Below, piece by piece: positions 1-14,180 of a stretch of 60,000 bases of DNA; the first letter of the stretch is position 1; each line of letters opens with the position of its first letter. The stretch is taken from the NCBI GenBank assembly GCA_950295325.1, contig OX485808.1, positions 16,204,527 to 16,264,526 of the forward strand. Direction: 5' to 3'. The notes under the pieces are model-generated. The model saw only the letters and a program-made list of their open reading frames with translations, did not search any database and had not been told where the DNA came from. This DNA comes from Polytrichum commune (Eukaryota; Streptophyta; Polytrichopsida; Polytrichales; Polytrichaceae). Made by a program: the position numbers and the translations under genes.

Positions 1-3000
1 TACACTTGAGGATTAGGCTCCTTTGCCACTTTCATGCTTTCAAGAGTGCACTATATGATTTTGAAAGCTCCATGCCGCAATGATTATGGTAAACATTGTG
101 GGCCACACTATCTATGACATAAAAGCATCGAGGGCAATACCATGGGTGCACACTATTTACCAATCCACACTATACAACATCTTATGAAATAAACATCTCA
201 AATTGTTTCAAAATTATTACATCTCCCTTAAATCTCGCTCGATATCCATAAATGAACATTATATAATGTATATTTTTGTGTTGTTTCTAAATATGTCATA
301 ATTGTCTCCTAAATCTTAGCCATTTGGGCACATTGGTCATTCAAAGTTCAAATGCATCTACCTTCAAGAAACACCTCCAAATGCTTCAAATGACGATATC
401 TCCTTCAAATCTTGCTATTTTTCCCCATGAAGAACATGCAACATAAATTGCAGAGCTTTTCACAGTCTTTCTATAGACATTTGTGTCGCCTTTTAAATGG
501 TAAATATTTGGGCACAACCACTATTTAATAATAAGATGACTTCCATGGCGATTATTGATGTTTCCTTCTTCATTTCATGAAATGACTTTAAGCTCTTTGG
601 GACTCACATTCTCAATTACTCTCATTTTATATAATTTTTTCACAACTAAATTTAAATTAATGGGAACATAGTGAATGGTTGAAGATTCAAGCATGATTAA
701 CATTGCAAGCTATTTTCATGAGTGATGATGTCTACTGTGGGCCACACAATATGGATGTGTGTACATATACCCACTATACTTACCACAATTAACTTAGTTA
801 GAAAAAGGCTAACTACTTGGCTTGGCCCTTATAAACATTACTATACACTAGCCACAATACATTATTTATAGTATTTAGTATCACTTACTATTTGGAAGTA
901 CACGACAATGTAGAAAGAAAAGAAAAAAATGAACATGTTTGTAATACAACGATGCATGATGTCCGTTCACCACCTTCTATCCATGCCCAAATGAGTACGG
1001 GGGTAGAATTTATGCAACACTCTACCATTTTACAAGAACTTCATTTTCACGAGGGTGGGTTAAACCTAAGGCCTTAACCTAAATCCCATAGGTAATACAA
1101 GGTTAAGCTACCAACGGTTGAAACAGTGCTCAAATGGGTGACCTTTGTAACACTTGATTTTTTGGTGTACCCTACCACCTATGGTCCACCCTAGCATGGT
1201 GGGGGTATCCAAATGCACCAGATATTTCCAACCAACCATGTGGGAACCTAGGGGGGATGTATTCCATGTGCATAACCCAAGGGCAACATGACGAGTGCAA
1301 AGCATGAGTTGCACGTTTTTCATAATAAATAAACATCAGGTATAGCATGACTTTTGTGGACACACGACAAGCCTACTAAGAGTGTCTCCGCTCGTGGAGC
1401 CACAACCTTTAGCACTTTCAAGGCAAAAGCATGGTATGGCCCACCCATAAGCTACTATGTGCATCTAAATATGCCACGTACTACATCGTAGAGGTCTTCT
1501 TTCAATTCATCGAGTATGACATGTCAAAGAGCTCTTGAGAGAGGGGCCTTTATGATATAAGCGGTGGGTAATAAGAATTTGAGATATAGATGGACTTGAA
1601 GGTGGGATGTAGCATGTGGGTTTTAAATGAGCCAAACACTTGATGATGGTGGCTAGTTTGTGGCTCCATAAGTGGAGATGCTCTAAGGTAGATGAGGCTA
1701 ATGTGGACATCTCCAGCTTTGTGAAACCATCTACTCGATGGATTTGAGCATTAGAGGCTTAAGCATGTTAGCAATTGCGAATTAAGACCAAGAAATTTTG
1801 AAATCACTAAAATAAGTGTTGAGGAAGGTGTCGATCTAGGTTCTGGAATCAAAGGTTATCTACTTCCCAATGTCGTGTTTCAGGGGGAATCTCTTTTATT
1901 GTTCGATGTTGTGTAAGTGGACGACATCATTAGCAAATTGGATGGGTCATTTGCTACTAAAATCTGAGTTTAATACCAATATTGGTTGTGTTATGTCTCT
2001 AAAGTGGTCACATGCAAGATAAAAATGTTGCTGAATTGTTTTGTCATTATAGAATACCCTCAATACAACTTGATCGGCACCTTATAGCCATATGCCGCCT
2101 CCGAATTTGCCCACCTCGGGCACAAGAATTAAACGTGTCATATTTTGGTGGATAACACTCATTATGGAGGATGGTGAGTGTTGTTTGACTTTTGTGAAGG
2201 TGACTAATCAAAATCTCATCCAGGCAGCGGCTAAGTCACCATGTATTACTCATCCACCAAATTAAAGCGACTATACCGCCAATTAGGAGCCACAAAAAAG
2301 TGTCCAATTATCAAAGCTAATAGAATTAGCCTCATCTACCTTAAGTAGCACAGTGTGATGACTTCAAGTGAGTAGGAGGCTCGAACATAATTTGGGCATT
2401 GCAACAGATCTGCCAAATTTACACTCTAATGAACTAACTGTAACATTATTAGCAAGTGCAACATGTCACGTGATATTCCATGGTAGGTTACTCAATTACT
2501 CATGCAATACAAGTTTTGGGGCAAGACCTACATATGAAGCATAATTAGATGGCCCTGCATGAAGACGCAGTATTGTTTTGAAATCATAACGTGACTTGGA
2601 AATTCCATAAGAGCTTAAGATGTGACTCAAATTCATTTGAGTTGTATAGCTTCTAGTCCACTTCAAAAAGCTACTCTAGAGAGATAATCACCACAAAAAT
2701 CTGAGTACCCAAACCAGCCAAGTGTTAGAACTTTTACCATAAATCTTCCTTCATATGATTTAAGTGCGCTTCTAGAGATGCTTCAAGACCATTATTTTCA
2801 CGGGATTGAGTACTTTTAGATTCTCTTAGTGTATCTTCAAATGCAGTTTTAGTGTCAGAATTAGGGAAATACAAATAGTAAAACTAATGTAGCAGGAGTC
2901 TAGAGCAGAACACAGTAGCACATGAAATCATAAATTACCCTGAAGTCTGAAAACATGTTTCAAATGACTGAACTAATGTAGTACAGATGCACGTGGAGTT

Positions 3001-3600
3001 ACACCAGCTGTTACTGAACATACATTGTAGCAGACAAGCACATTCACCAAATCCCATGTAAATTGCACACAATCTGGTTTCAAATGCATACCATCCTCTA
3101 ATTCTTCACATACAGGAAACTAAAATCGACTGCCGTTTACAATCCTGGAAGACATTCAAAACTCGCCAGAACCTTTGATGCTCCCCTAGGTTTCACTATG
3201 CAAAGCTGATTCATATTATTGAAAATCTCAAAGTTTGAGAGAAACCTTCCAGAGTTGAAAAGCGAGATCTTCTAGCATCATAAGCACACAGAAGAACATA
3301 TTCAGAATCTGAATGACTTGAAAAACGCGTGATTTACAGCTAAGACTGAATTATAAAATTCGTCCCATAAATATTGAAAGTGCGTATCCTCAGTACAGCA
3401 TTCCAGAATTAGGTCAATGGATGGGCCTCTGCCACATCACTCACTTTTCCATTACATGTCAAATAATGCAGATAAAAGATTGCCTCTGCCTCTACATGCA
3501 ACCACCCTGTGTTTTAAAATGCAGGGTTAACAAACTGCTACAAATCTCTAAGCCGAGATAATTCAAGAGATAAAAGACCTCTCTCGTCTCAGATTGTTCA
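1..3600. other. gene-poor stretch, no gene recognised
   Basis: I see no exon chain, RNA gene or recognisable protein here. Open frames are short, lack family motifs and are not linked by plausible splice sites. The segment just left of the eS30 stop codon (about 3000-3669) probably includes that gene's 3' untranslated region, because eS30 is read leftwards. Confidence 0.4.
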
Positions 3601-3669
3601 CTCATCCAGAGTGCAGCTGTTGCTTCAGTCCTTGCTCCCTACCTCAAGGGAGATCAAACGTTCAGTGAT

Positions 3670-4915
<1,246 letters not shown>

Positions 4916-5046
4916 GGTTGCTGCGAGATAGGGGAAAGCCGAAGCAGCGTGAGGCGATGGCGATGCGGCAGCGAAGAAGCTGAAACAAGCGTTTCGCGAG
5001 AAAGGGAGAATGCGTGGAGCTCCTGGGGTCTTCAAAGCCGCCCTCC

Positions 5047-5092
5047 AAACCCTAATGTTCCTATCACGTTCTCACTGCGTTCCCTATGGGCT
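5047..5092 (-). promoter_or_regulatory. telo box and site II motif upstream of eS30
   Basis: A perfect telo box, AAACCCTAA, lies at 5047-5055, about 130 bp upstream of the eS30 start codon. A site II core, TGGGCT, lies at 5087-5092. This pair is characteristic of plant ribosomal-protein and other growth-linked promoters. A second AAACCCTAG lies at 4804-4812 inside intron 1. The motifs are seen directly; their use by this gene is inferred from position. Confidence 0.6.
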
Positions 5093-5109
5093 ACACTACC
5101 TTCCTAAGA

Positions 5110-6880
5110 GAAATTCAGAGTTCGCACCGCGAAGGGCATGTTCACCAGGGCACGCTACTAAAAAACGGTTTCACACTGTCTTGCAAACAGACATAGTAAA
5201 GAGCTATCAATTTAAGAACCCCACACTATTTTCGGGTAGAAATCCCAGGGGAAATAAGGTCATGAATTGCCCGTTTCATTGTGTTTGTTAAGAGTTTGCA
5301 ATGGCAAGAAATGGATACATTATTTTACATTTGGTAGGGAGACTTTTCATGAATAAGAAGAAAACCGAGGTCCCCATTAGAAAGTCGAGGTAACCTTCTA
5401 TTGTTGCCTAAGGGTGTAAGGATGATTTTAGACCTTAATGTCACATGATTGTGATCCATGTATATTCTTGACCAAAATATACATAGCTTGAACATGGGAG
5501 GTTAGGACCGGTTTTGCAAATATGGGGCAAACACAAATAACCAACACTTTGAAAATCCATGCTTTATTCGTACAATATTGCTATCCTCTAACTCAACACC
5601 ACTTTTGGTTGGGAGTTGGTTGATTTGCATACAACACTTTCCATGTTCAGTAAAATTTTAGTGGATGTTTAGATAATGGGACTTGCACCATGAGGTTTAT
5701 TGATCTTCCATGTTAAATATAAAAGCTTAAAAATTCATCACAAACGCAAACCTCATTGATTTGAGGAGAAACATGATATGATTGGTTTTATCAAGAAAAT
5801 AGCATAGTGTGACAGAGAGTTGCAAACATTATATGTTTTCCAAGTGGTAGACTTGTCAAAAAGTTTCGTGAGGTGTGAACACTCGTGAGGGCATAAAGAA
5901 TAGCCATTGATGAATCTTTGTGATTGTGATAGTCTACGAACAAATTTAAAAGCTACATGCGAAAAGTCCCTTAAGAAGAAAGAAAGGAAGGAAATGTTTT
6001 GAGGAAGAGAACTTATATCCATTCAAAGTTGAAAACCTCATATTGGGATGTTCAGGCCTTTGAGGGACATATGCTCCCTCAATATCACCACTCATTTATG
6101 AATAAAATTTCCTCTAGGGATTTTAATATAATTCTATTATAAGCTCATTATGGATATTACATCTACTCTCGATAATAGAAGTATTCATAGGACATGAAAT
6201 AATCAATTAACAAACCATGACAAGTATGAAATAGATCTAGACTCCACAAAGTTTCACAAAAGTGTAGAATATGTATAAAATTACTATGGTGTGGTCAAAC
6301 TAGCTATAGTGTCTAGTTGTGAAATTTGAACAGAAAACATGCCGTGTATTGTCGTTGAAAACTCAAACCTTTACCCCACCTACAAAACTTGCAAATGCAA
6401 TAATATTCCCAAAGTTTTGGAAAAAAATGATATCTTCATTGTGAGAAATCAGAGAGTAGACTTCAAGACGTTCATTTTACCACTCGAGTCATAAATGATG
6501 AAAATCATGTTCAAGGTGGAAATCGAGTTTGACCAACAAGTAGCCAAGGGGTGCCTCGTGCAATTATAAGCTGATGTCCAAATTAGCGAATTTTGGGATT
6601 GAAAGTAGGGGTCATGTTCGGTTGGTTCAATTCGTGATTTTTTAATAAACATCTTGATGATACTTGCTTACAATTATTCACCTTTTGTTATCAACCAACC
6701 CATGACAAATCTCCTTCGCTTCCACTCATTCGTGCAAGTTTTCTTTCTTCAATTTTCTTAAAGACAAGATTGTGTAATATGGGGTGTGGGGTGTCATTGG
6801 AAACAACATCTGTTGTGTTACTTCGCCATTTTGGTGACTTTTGAACAATTACGTGCACCGTGCTAAGGAGCCTCTGATTA
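5110..6880. other. intergenic stretch, nothing recognised
   Basis: AT-rich sequence with no exon chain or family motif. The longest frame, 5753-6022 on the minus strand, shows no recognisable domain. Confidence 0.4.
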
Positions 6881-6883
6881 ATG

Positions 6884-7260
6884 GTTTTTTAAGTGCAATC
6901 GACCAAGACAACATCTGTGAAACTTAGGGTTTGCATATCGATTGGCGTTTTAGGCCTTGATACTTTTTTTTGTCGCTCAATCTGCATCATCTTTTTATCG
7001 GACGCCCCGGAGTATCTGAAGCATCTGACCAGGTTGTAGTGGTGCCTTGCGTTGAGTTACTTGCATAAGAGATTGGTTGATGTAAGTCGCTAGTTGTGCA
7101 GCTTGAATTCTGAAATAATCATCAGCATGTATATATGCAAGGGTAAGAGGAATTACATCCGCATTATGACATTTCATATCATTCATATGTAGTAGCAGAT
7201 CACCAACACTTTCGATCAGCAGTTGGAAAAAGCTCGATCGATGCATATGTTGAAAAGTCC
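6884..7260 (-). pseudogene. decayed partial copy of the neighbouring 254-aa gene's 3' end
   Basis: This segment aligns, with many changes, to 7313-7560, the 3' coding end and flank of the ORF at 7362-8126. Shared blocks include TTTGCATATCGA, TAGGCCT and GACGCCCC-GAGTATC-GA followed by ATCTGA-CAGGTT, in the same order and orientation. It looks like an old tandem duplication that has lost the reading frame. It also serves as a marker that the intact ORF once belonged to a duplicated unit. Confidence 0.5.
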
Positions 7261-7361
7261 AATGTTAGATCAGAAAGTACACGCAACGTGCTGTGGATCC
7301 TAATCTGTTTCTTCATGTGCAATCGAACAAAAAGAACGTTTGCATATCGACATTGTAGGCC

Positions 7362-8126
7362 TCAATCCGTCCCGCAGCTTGCTTCATCATCTTCAGACGC
7401 CCCTGAAGTATCAGAACTATCTGAGCAGGTTTTGGAGCTTTTCACTGAATTTTGATGTAAGGTGCTCATTGTAGCAAGATAATCAGCATCTTCGTCCTCC
7501 TCCGCATCGTTCATCAAGTGGAAGAGGAGGCGAGAGAATGCACTCTGCGGCTCCACTTGCAAAAATCTCTTCCGACATGTAATTTTCGGCTTGCATGTTG
7601 CCCGTCCTAATGCAAAGTTCCAGTCCACATCGCGGGCGAAAAATCGCCGTAACCCTCCGAGCGAGACATCTTCCTGTACCTTCTGCCCTCCCATGGTCCG
7701 CACCAGGAAATGCTTGCTTGCGAAAGCTCCTCGACAATTCTTCCACTCGAAGCAATCGCTGTAACCTCCGTTGGCCCAATCTGCAAGCCGCTTGAAGGTG
7801 CTCGGCGACATGGCCAGGTGCGTTGGATCCTCTTTGGAAGGCGAGTAACTTATCGGAGGGCAGCTCGGATTGAGGTCCAGGATTTTGAGCATGGGCTTCA
7901 ACCCTGGGTACTCTCGGAGGTCGAGAGTGATGGTCAGATTTGAGTGTGGCTTGATGTTGGCGCTGATGGTGCATGTGTATGGATCATAGGCGAGCTTGTC
8001 GTTCGGGGCAAGAATTTCGTGTTTGATAAGCGTGTTGATGTTGGGGTGAATCTTGTTTGCTCGACCTTGGCGCTCGGGGCGAGGTTGCTTCGGCCTGCAT
8101 TTGTGAGGGCTGTGGAGAGAATCCAT
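7362..8126 (-). CDS. unrecognised 254-aa protein
   Basis: I do not recognise this protein. It is the longest uninterrupted frame in the first 14 kb and is richer in G+C than its surroundings, so a real gene or gene remnant is likely. I use the ATG at 8126 (MDSLHSPHKCRPKQ). The frame stays open 13 codons further upstream but without another ATG, and an acceptor-like TTCCAG lies there, so a 5' exon is possible. Visible features are a basic, proline-containing N-terminus, a central region with several Trp and Cys residues (RLADWANGGYSDCFEWKNC) and a Ser/Asp/Glu-rich acidic tail of about 50 residues. There is no signal peptide or membrane segment. A decayed copy of its 3' end follows it at 6884-7260 and a degenerate repeat array lies upstream. 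It may be a lineage-specific gene or a remnant of a mobile element. Confidence 0.5.
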   Translation of the reverse strand: MDSLHSPHKCRPKQPRPERQGRANKIHPNINTLIKHEILAPNDKLAYDPYTCTISANIKPHSNLTITLDLREYPGLKPMLKILDLNPSCPPISYSPSKEDPTHLAMSPSTFKRLADWANGGYSDCFEWKNCRGAFASKHFLVRTMGGQKVQEDVSLGGLRRFFARDVDWNFALGRATCKPKITCRKRFLQVEPQSAFSRLLFHLMNDAEEDEDADYLATMSTLHQNSVKSSKTCSDSSDTSGASEDDEASCGTD

Positions 8127-8239
8127 GTCGAGGCTATCTGGCCAAAAAATCACAAACAGATTCACTGGAATAAAATCTTAACTCAAAGATGAATTGTAGT
8201 GTGTTGATTGCAATGAAAAGAATTTCATAGTTCTGGTTG

Positions 8240-9520
8240 TCGGAAATATATCTTGCAACAAATGTCCCACTTGTCAGATGCACAGGGAAACGACCTATGA
8301 AGGTTAAATTCTGCTTGTACGAAATATGAAGGTTGCATTCTTGCTAATTACGAGACTCTACGTCCCTCAGAATCGACCGAAATTACAAACGATTTAGCCA
8401 AACTCTAAATCTGCTTGTCCACCTTTGTTCGGTACTCGATGGGTCTGGAACATTAGGCTCGGAACTTTTGAGTCACCGAGTACCGAGCAAAGTATGAACA
8501 AATGCACAGGACTCAAACTTGAAATCAAACATGACATGTACAGTATCTCTTGAATGGAACAGCTGCTCCACAATTTGGCCGTTCGAAAGCATCTTGCGAC
8601 CAATGTCCCTACTTATCAGATCCATAAGAATCTTCATGAAGGTTGCATTCTGCTTACGAGAGTCTACCCTCAGAATCGAACAAAACAAACAGTTCAACAA
8701 AACTCCAAAATCTGCAGATGCCTTAGAACTCAGAATTACTACGGTGACTCATCCAGTACCGATTGTCTCAGCTTGTTACTCACTCGATGCTTGGGAGTTC
8801 GTCCGCTTCGTCCCCTGTCTCTGTACACTCACCGCTGAAAACATACAAAATGTGATACTTCGGCAGGTGAATATGAATGATTGGGGGAATTCCAAAGCAC
8901 ATGGATGCATTGTCGATCAACACTCCAAATAACTGAAGAGTACTCAACCAGCACCAAGAAGGTGAAGCATCTCCATCCCAGCCGTAACCCGTCATCAAGT
9001 AACACTGTGTGAGTAATGGTTCCGCAAGATCTATCACTGCAGCCTTGCATACATGTACACAATGTTCCAGGTATTCTTCGGCCTTCGAAAACATAATTTG
9101 CACAAATCTCCTACTTTTTCTGATGCACAAGGATCGACCTCTACCAAGGTTGCATTCTGCATATAACCTACGTGCCTCTACCCTCAGCACAAAACAAACA
9201 AGTCTAAGCCAAACTCCAAACCTGCAAATCTGTGACTCACCCTGCAGTACCGATCTCCCTTGGAACTCACTCGGCGCCTGGGATCAGTTCGATTGTCCAC
9301 TTCGTGCGCTCCTTCTGTACCCCTACTATTGATACTGACGAGGATTTCTAAAGCACATGTATGTCGGTATTGACAATACTGTCAACCAACACTCCAAATT
9401 ACGAAGACTCAACCATCAATAAGGTGAATCGGCACTTCCCAAGCCTAATTCCACAAGACCTATAACTACAGCCATGTACATTGACACAATGCTTGCAAAT
9501 CAGTGGGGTTCTGTATGTTG
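8240..9520. repeat. three degenerate direct repeats with a shared ~120-bp core
   Basis: A core of about 120 bp recurs near 8252, 8593 and 9104, each copy running from a CAAATGTCCC-like block through GAAGGTTGCATTCT to CCAAACTC-AAATCTGC. Copies at 8593 and 9104 share further sequence downstream (GGAGTGTTG on the minus strand, AGTACCGATCTC-like blocks). Divergence is high. Open frames across the array are interrupted differently in each copy, so I treat it as non-coding. It directly precedes the unrecognised ORF at 7362-8126. Confidence 0.55.
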
Positions 9521-9529
9521 AAGCCGGTA

Positions 9530-12500
9530 CATCTGCACTGCCATAGATATGAAGCGAGCCATCTTTCCTATGGTAGGCTTTCTATAAGGACGATCACTGG
9601 GAGGAAATGATTATACTGGTACTTTAACATACTTCAGTAACAAAATCACGCTCACCTTTGATATGCTCTCGAGATACCTCGCATGGACAAGATTGCACAA
9701 GTTCAACGAAATCTCACGAAATGCTCGCCAACCTGAGAGTTGAACCGGGTGCCAGGAATCGGAGACGACGACATCACGATGGCGCACTCATAATAAATCC
9801 TTTCTTCTCTTTGACCAATTGGTGCTTAATTGGAGTTCCTTCACTCGATCCCCTGCCGCTGTTGGTGCTCCTGCTCGTAATTCTTACAACCGCAAACACA
9901 TGAACCACAAATCCTTCGACGGCGGCGAACTCTCTAGCTTGATCCTAATAATCCAGCTCAGAATCATCAGTTCGAGATCCCAACTCCTTCCAAAGAATTA
10001 AATTCAACATTCCATGGCCCAAAACTTATACCACACATAACCGACCAAGAAGAAGACGATGATGACTCTGAAGCTGCGATATTATTTCCTGCAAATTGAT
10101 CACTTCTCAAGGCGGCAGATTGAGTGTTGATGACTCATTCCTCCAGATCTAGGTAGGTACTACAGATATACTAACACATGAATGGCGCTCTCTCTATGTA
10201 ATGTTAGAATTAATAAACTTGGCCAACTTGGATGACAAGTCAGAGCCAAGTCGACACATCACATATTGGCATGCAGGCAAGGCCAGTGTGCACATAGCAA
10301 TCAATCACTTTCAATGTTATGGAAAATGCTGAAAAAGATAATTGTTCCTTCTGTTGAACTTAAGTAGTTGATGATGAAACCATATGGTTTTTGCCTTCCC
10401 TTTCTTTCAAGGACCTATGCTCATGAGTAATGGTGTTGCTTACGTACTTAGCTCTCAAATTCCAGTACCTAGTGCAATGCACAATTTGTTGTGCAGTTGA
10501 TCATTTCGTAGCATGGATCACCCTTCAACAAGCACACCATACTTTAGGAGCGGCTATCTTGAACAAGACTACTCCGATCATGGTTTCGACTAAGCTTAGA
10601 GTGTTTCTAGGCATCCTCACTCAAAGGATGCATCACTCATGCATACAACTCTAGACATTTATCTGTCTACTAGAATTAATAAAGACTCCATTCCTCAACA
10701 CCACTCCGTCTGCTAGTTTCTCAATGTTGTTTGATTTCTCACATATAATGTAAGTGGACCTAAAGTTGACACTTTTAGCTGTGCATCCACGGCTCGTAGG
10801 ATATATGGACTAGATAACGAATGACAGGAGAGTGGGTGACGAGTTAGTTATCAATCATAACTCATGAGCTCCTAGATTGATTGTGGGAATCGTGATGAGT
10901 TCCCATAACTCTCCTACTCTCGGATGAGCAATATGATATGGAGTTCACCCAATTAATGTGGCATGATGAGCGAATCCAAATCTTGCACGTAGCCATATTT
11001 TTCCTCATTATAATATGAACTCATATGAATATCTTAGTCCTTATCAAAGTGATTATGATTATCTTTCTCACTAAACGATCATATAAGTGTCCCTCCCCGA
11101 CCACCACCCCCAAAACCATGTTGACTATTTGAACCCATAATGCTTCACAAGTTATGAATGTGAAGTCCAATCTCTTTTAAACACAAGATCAAGTCTTTTT
11201 TGGTGTCTCTTCTTGGATCTACACCTAACCACGCACTACTCCAATAGACACATTTATTTAAGATAAGCAACCCAATTATGCCCATTCATGTTAACTTACT
11301 TCCCTCAAATGCAAATGATGTTGGTCCATGTGCATTGGGAGATGGGATCGAGGTCTGAGGATGCTAAACCCTAAACCCTTAAACCCTAAACCAAGGTTGA
11401 CATGCGTGAGCCTAGGCCATGTCTTTGTACACCCATGATGGGTTTCATTTCAAGGCCTCTAGCTACTTGATTAATAAGTTAAGTATGGGGACGATGAGAG
11501 CTTTGATGGGGGACTGGGCTCACATCTCAAGTCCCATCAACTCGACGTTTAGATCACTAGAAAGATTTTTTATCAAACGATTTTGGGGTGCGGAAATGGA
11601 GGCTCCGTACACAAAGTTATGGCCGATATAGGTAAGGAATCTTGATATGATATGATGTAAATTTAAAGGTCCAAGTCTCAAGTGGCCCTTAACCCCTAAA
11701 GGACGTGGGGTAAATTAGACCTCATTTCCAAGATGTTTCGTAAATTTTTGACTTGAGAGATTTGTTTTGGATATGACATAGGTACAAGAGAAAGTTGTGG
11801 GAGGGTTACTTTTAGACCACACTTTACAATTGGAATCAACATCATGATTGATAATTCTCATGAAGTGATTTAGAAGCACATTTCTTCCCAAAATGATGAT
11901 ATATTAATGCTCAATCAAACTATGTTGAAATTGAAATCAATTGGTTGAAAATTGCACGACTCCCATAATATGGCGGAGAATGGAAAGAAATTATCAAGTC
12001 AATATACTTAATACAACCCCTAGAAATATATTATCTAGCCACATTAAAAAAATAAAAAATAAAACTGGGGATGTTTGAGCACTTGATGTTGTTTGATGTT
12101 TGAACATTTAAAAATATTGGTGTTATAAATCATTTAATAAGAGGTTAGACTGTAGAAGATATATAGAGGTTAGTTACTCACTAGCTAGAGCCTTACTTGT
12201 TAGATAGGTGAGCATGTTCACTAGTTGATGGGAGACTCATGATCATCAACATGGCTTTCAAAATATTTGTGGAGTAGATAATGGGTGAGAGGAGAGTGGC
12301 TAACATGTTGCGGTAGCAAGGAGACATCCATTTACTCTCACCCATTATGGGACATAATATGTTTGCTCATGGATGTAGATTATAGGATATGGATGAAATG
12401 CTATGCAAGGACAAATAGTGCAAGGGAGTTGTTGGAAGTGCCCTCCCACTTGGATGAGTGATCGGTAATGATTTCAATATTATATTCATGTTTGACTATG

Positions 12501-12590
12501 GATATTCGTGCACTTGCATAATACCACTTCTACCCTTCAACTTCACCAATAATTTAATTAGAAAAATATTATGCTTATGAGTGGGATGGA
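9530..12590. other. intergenic stretch with dispersed-repeat fragments
   Basis: No gene is recognised. About 10945-11270 is a copy of a dispersed repeat also seen at 33120-33420, 34010-34330 and, inverted, at 34780-35080. It carries the block TCATTATAATATGAACTC-like, then TCAAAGTGA, then a C-rich run before ACCATGTTGA. A short interstitial telomere repeat lies at 11365-11392. Confidence 0.4.
11365..11392. repeat. interstitial telomere repeat
   Basis: Four near-tandem units of the plant telomere repeat (CTAAACC, CTAAACC, CTTAAACC, CTAAACC) in non-coding DNA. Confidence 0.7.
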
Positions 12591-12593
12591 GCT

Positions 12594-13895
12594 AGAGCTC
12601 ATGCCAAACTGCATGGGCCTCACTCTACCAAGGTTGACCCCATCATATTCGATTATTATTATTATCAAAAATCTAGATTGAAAATTACCACCCGCTCCGC
12701 ATGACTTCAGAAGAATATTGCTCTTGCATTCTTGAAGGCCACTTGTCCACAAAACCCATATTGAGTGTAGTTCACCTTCAAGGTCCAAAATACAATATAT
12801 GGATGTTCACTTCCCCCTAGTAAATAAGCAATTGACCGAGATTTTGTTCCCGAAGTGAGACCGTCAACAAAGCATGTAATGAACTTGGAACTCAAAAGTA
12901 TCACAAATCCTCATTAGCATAGAGGACCTTCTAATTTATGTGACTTACCATTTGAAAGGGTCTTTATTGTTCTAAAACGAGACTTCAATTAGCATGCTAT
13001 TTTTTTATTTTATAATAGTTTAGTGAATTCCTTTTACTTACACAAGTATTCATACACATTCAAACTAATTAAGTGTGATTAAAATTTAATCAGCATACCA
13101 AGCCTAATAGAATGCAACCTAATTAAGCCTAATTAAATCTAAAATGTGCATATTTGAATTAAATACGATTTAATTCAGATACAAGAATTGATATGCTCAA
13201 TTGTACTTATTTAGGTTTCACAATGCTAAATTAGGATTACTTAAATCATCATTCCAGTAAGCACATTCTAGACTTAATTAGGCTTAATTACTTTGGTGAG
13301 CATAAGTTCTAGTTTAATTAGGCTTGATTAGGTTCATTCCATTCTACTAGGTTTAACATATTAATCAAATTCTAATCACACTTAAATATTTTGAATGTGT
13401 ATGAATACCTTGTGTGAGTAGAAGGAATTAACCAAATTATTATAAAATAAACAAACAAAGAATAGCATGCTAAATTAAGTTTTGTTTTAAAACAACAAAG
13501 ACACATTTCCTTTCAAATGTTAACTCACATAAATTTTAAAATCCTCAATGCTAATGAGGATTTTGTAATATTTTTTTAATTTGAAGTTAATTACATGCTT
13601 TATTGACAAGTTCACTTCATGAACGAAATCTCAATCAATTGTTTATTTACTAGGGGGAAGTGAACATATATATTGAATTTTGGACCTTGACGGTGAAGTG
13701 CACTCAGTATGGTTTTGTGGACAAGCAGACTTCAAAAAATGCAAGGACAATATTTTTTTGAAGTCGGGTGGGGCGGACAACAATTTATGGTAGGGATCAA
13801 AATAAAAAATAAAAAAAATAAAAAATAAAAATATCGAATATGATGGGGTCATGTCTTGGCTGAGCGGGGCTCATGTGATTTGGCATGAGCTTTCT
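12594..13895. mobile_element. large foldback (inverted-repeat) element
   Basis: The left arm (from about 12594) and the right arm (ending about 13895) are inverted copies of each other over roughly 550-620 bp, meeting near 13200-13260. Paired landmarks include GAGCTCATGCCAAA, GACCCCATCATATTCGAT, CTTGTCCACAAAACC, CAAGGTCCAAAAT, TTCACTTCCCCCTAGTAAATAA, AATCCTCATTAGCAT, TAGCATGCTATT, ATTCATACACATTCAAA and AAGCCTAATTAA. The arms differ by substitutions and small indels. The open frames in each arm lack motifs. No clear target-site duplication is visible. It would form a very long hairpin if transcribed. Confidence 0.75.
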
Positions 13896-14180
13896 GCATG
13901 CTGGTGCCAAAACTATGTTTGAACAAGAACTTGATTCAATTTTTATGTTGCAAATTATGTTCCTACAATGAGAACATAGTTACGGCAACAACTTTTGACT
14001 ATCATTTCTTGGGACATTGTCCCGAATTTGGCACAAACGTTTGCTGAATTAGAAAATAAGCATTGGCTTGAACTTATGCGGACCCCAAGCCATAAGAATT
14101 AGTCTTCGAGGTTGGATGTGGGACTCTTGCATTCGGGTGGAATGACGGGATTGATGTGACCTCCGGATTCAAGCTCTTGG

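Noticed and set aside
8780-9190. 136-codon minus-strand frame
   Set aside because: It lies in the degenerate repeat array and is broken in the sister copies. No domain is visible.
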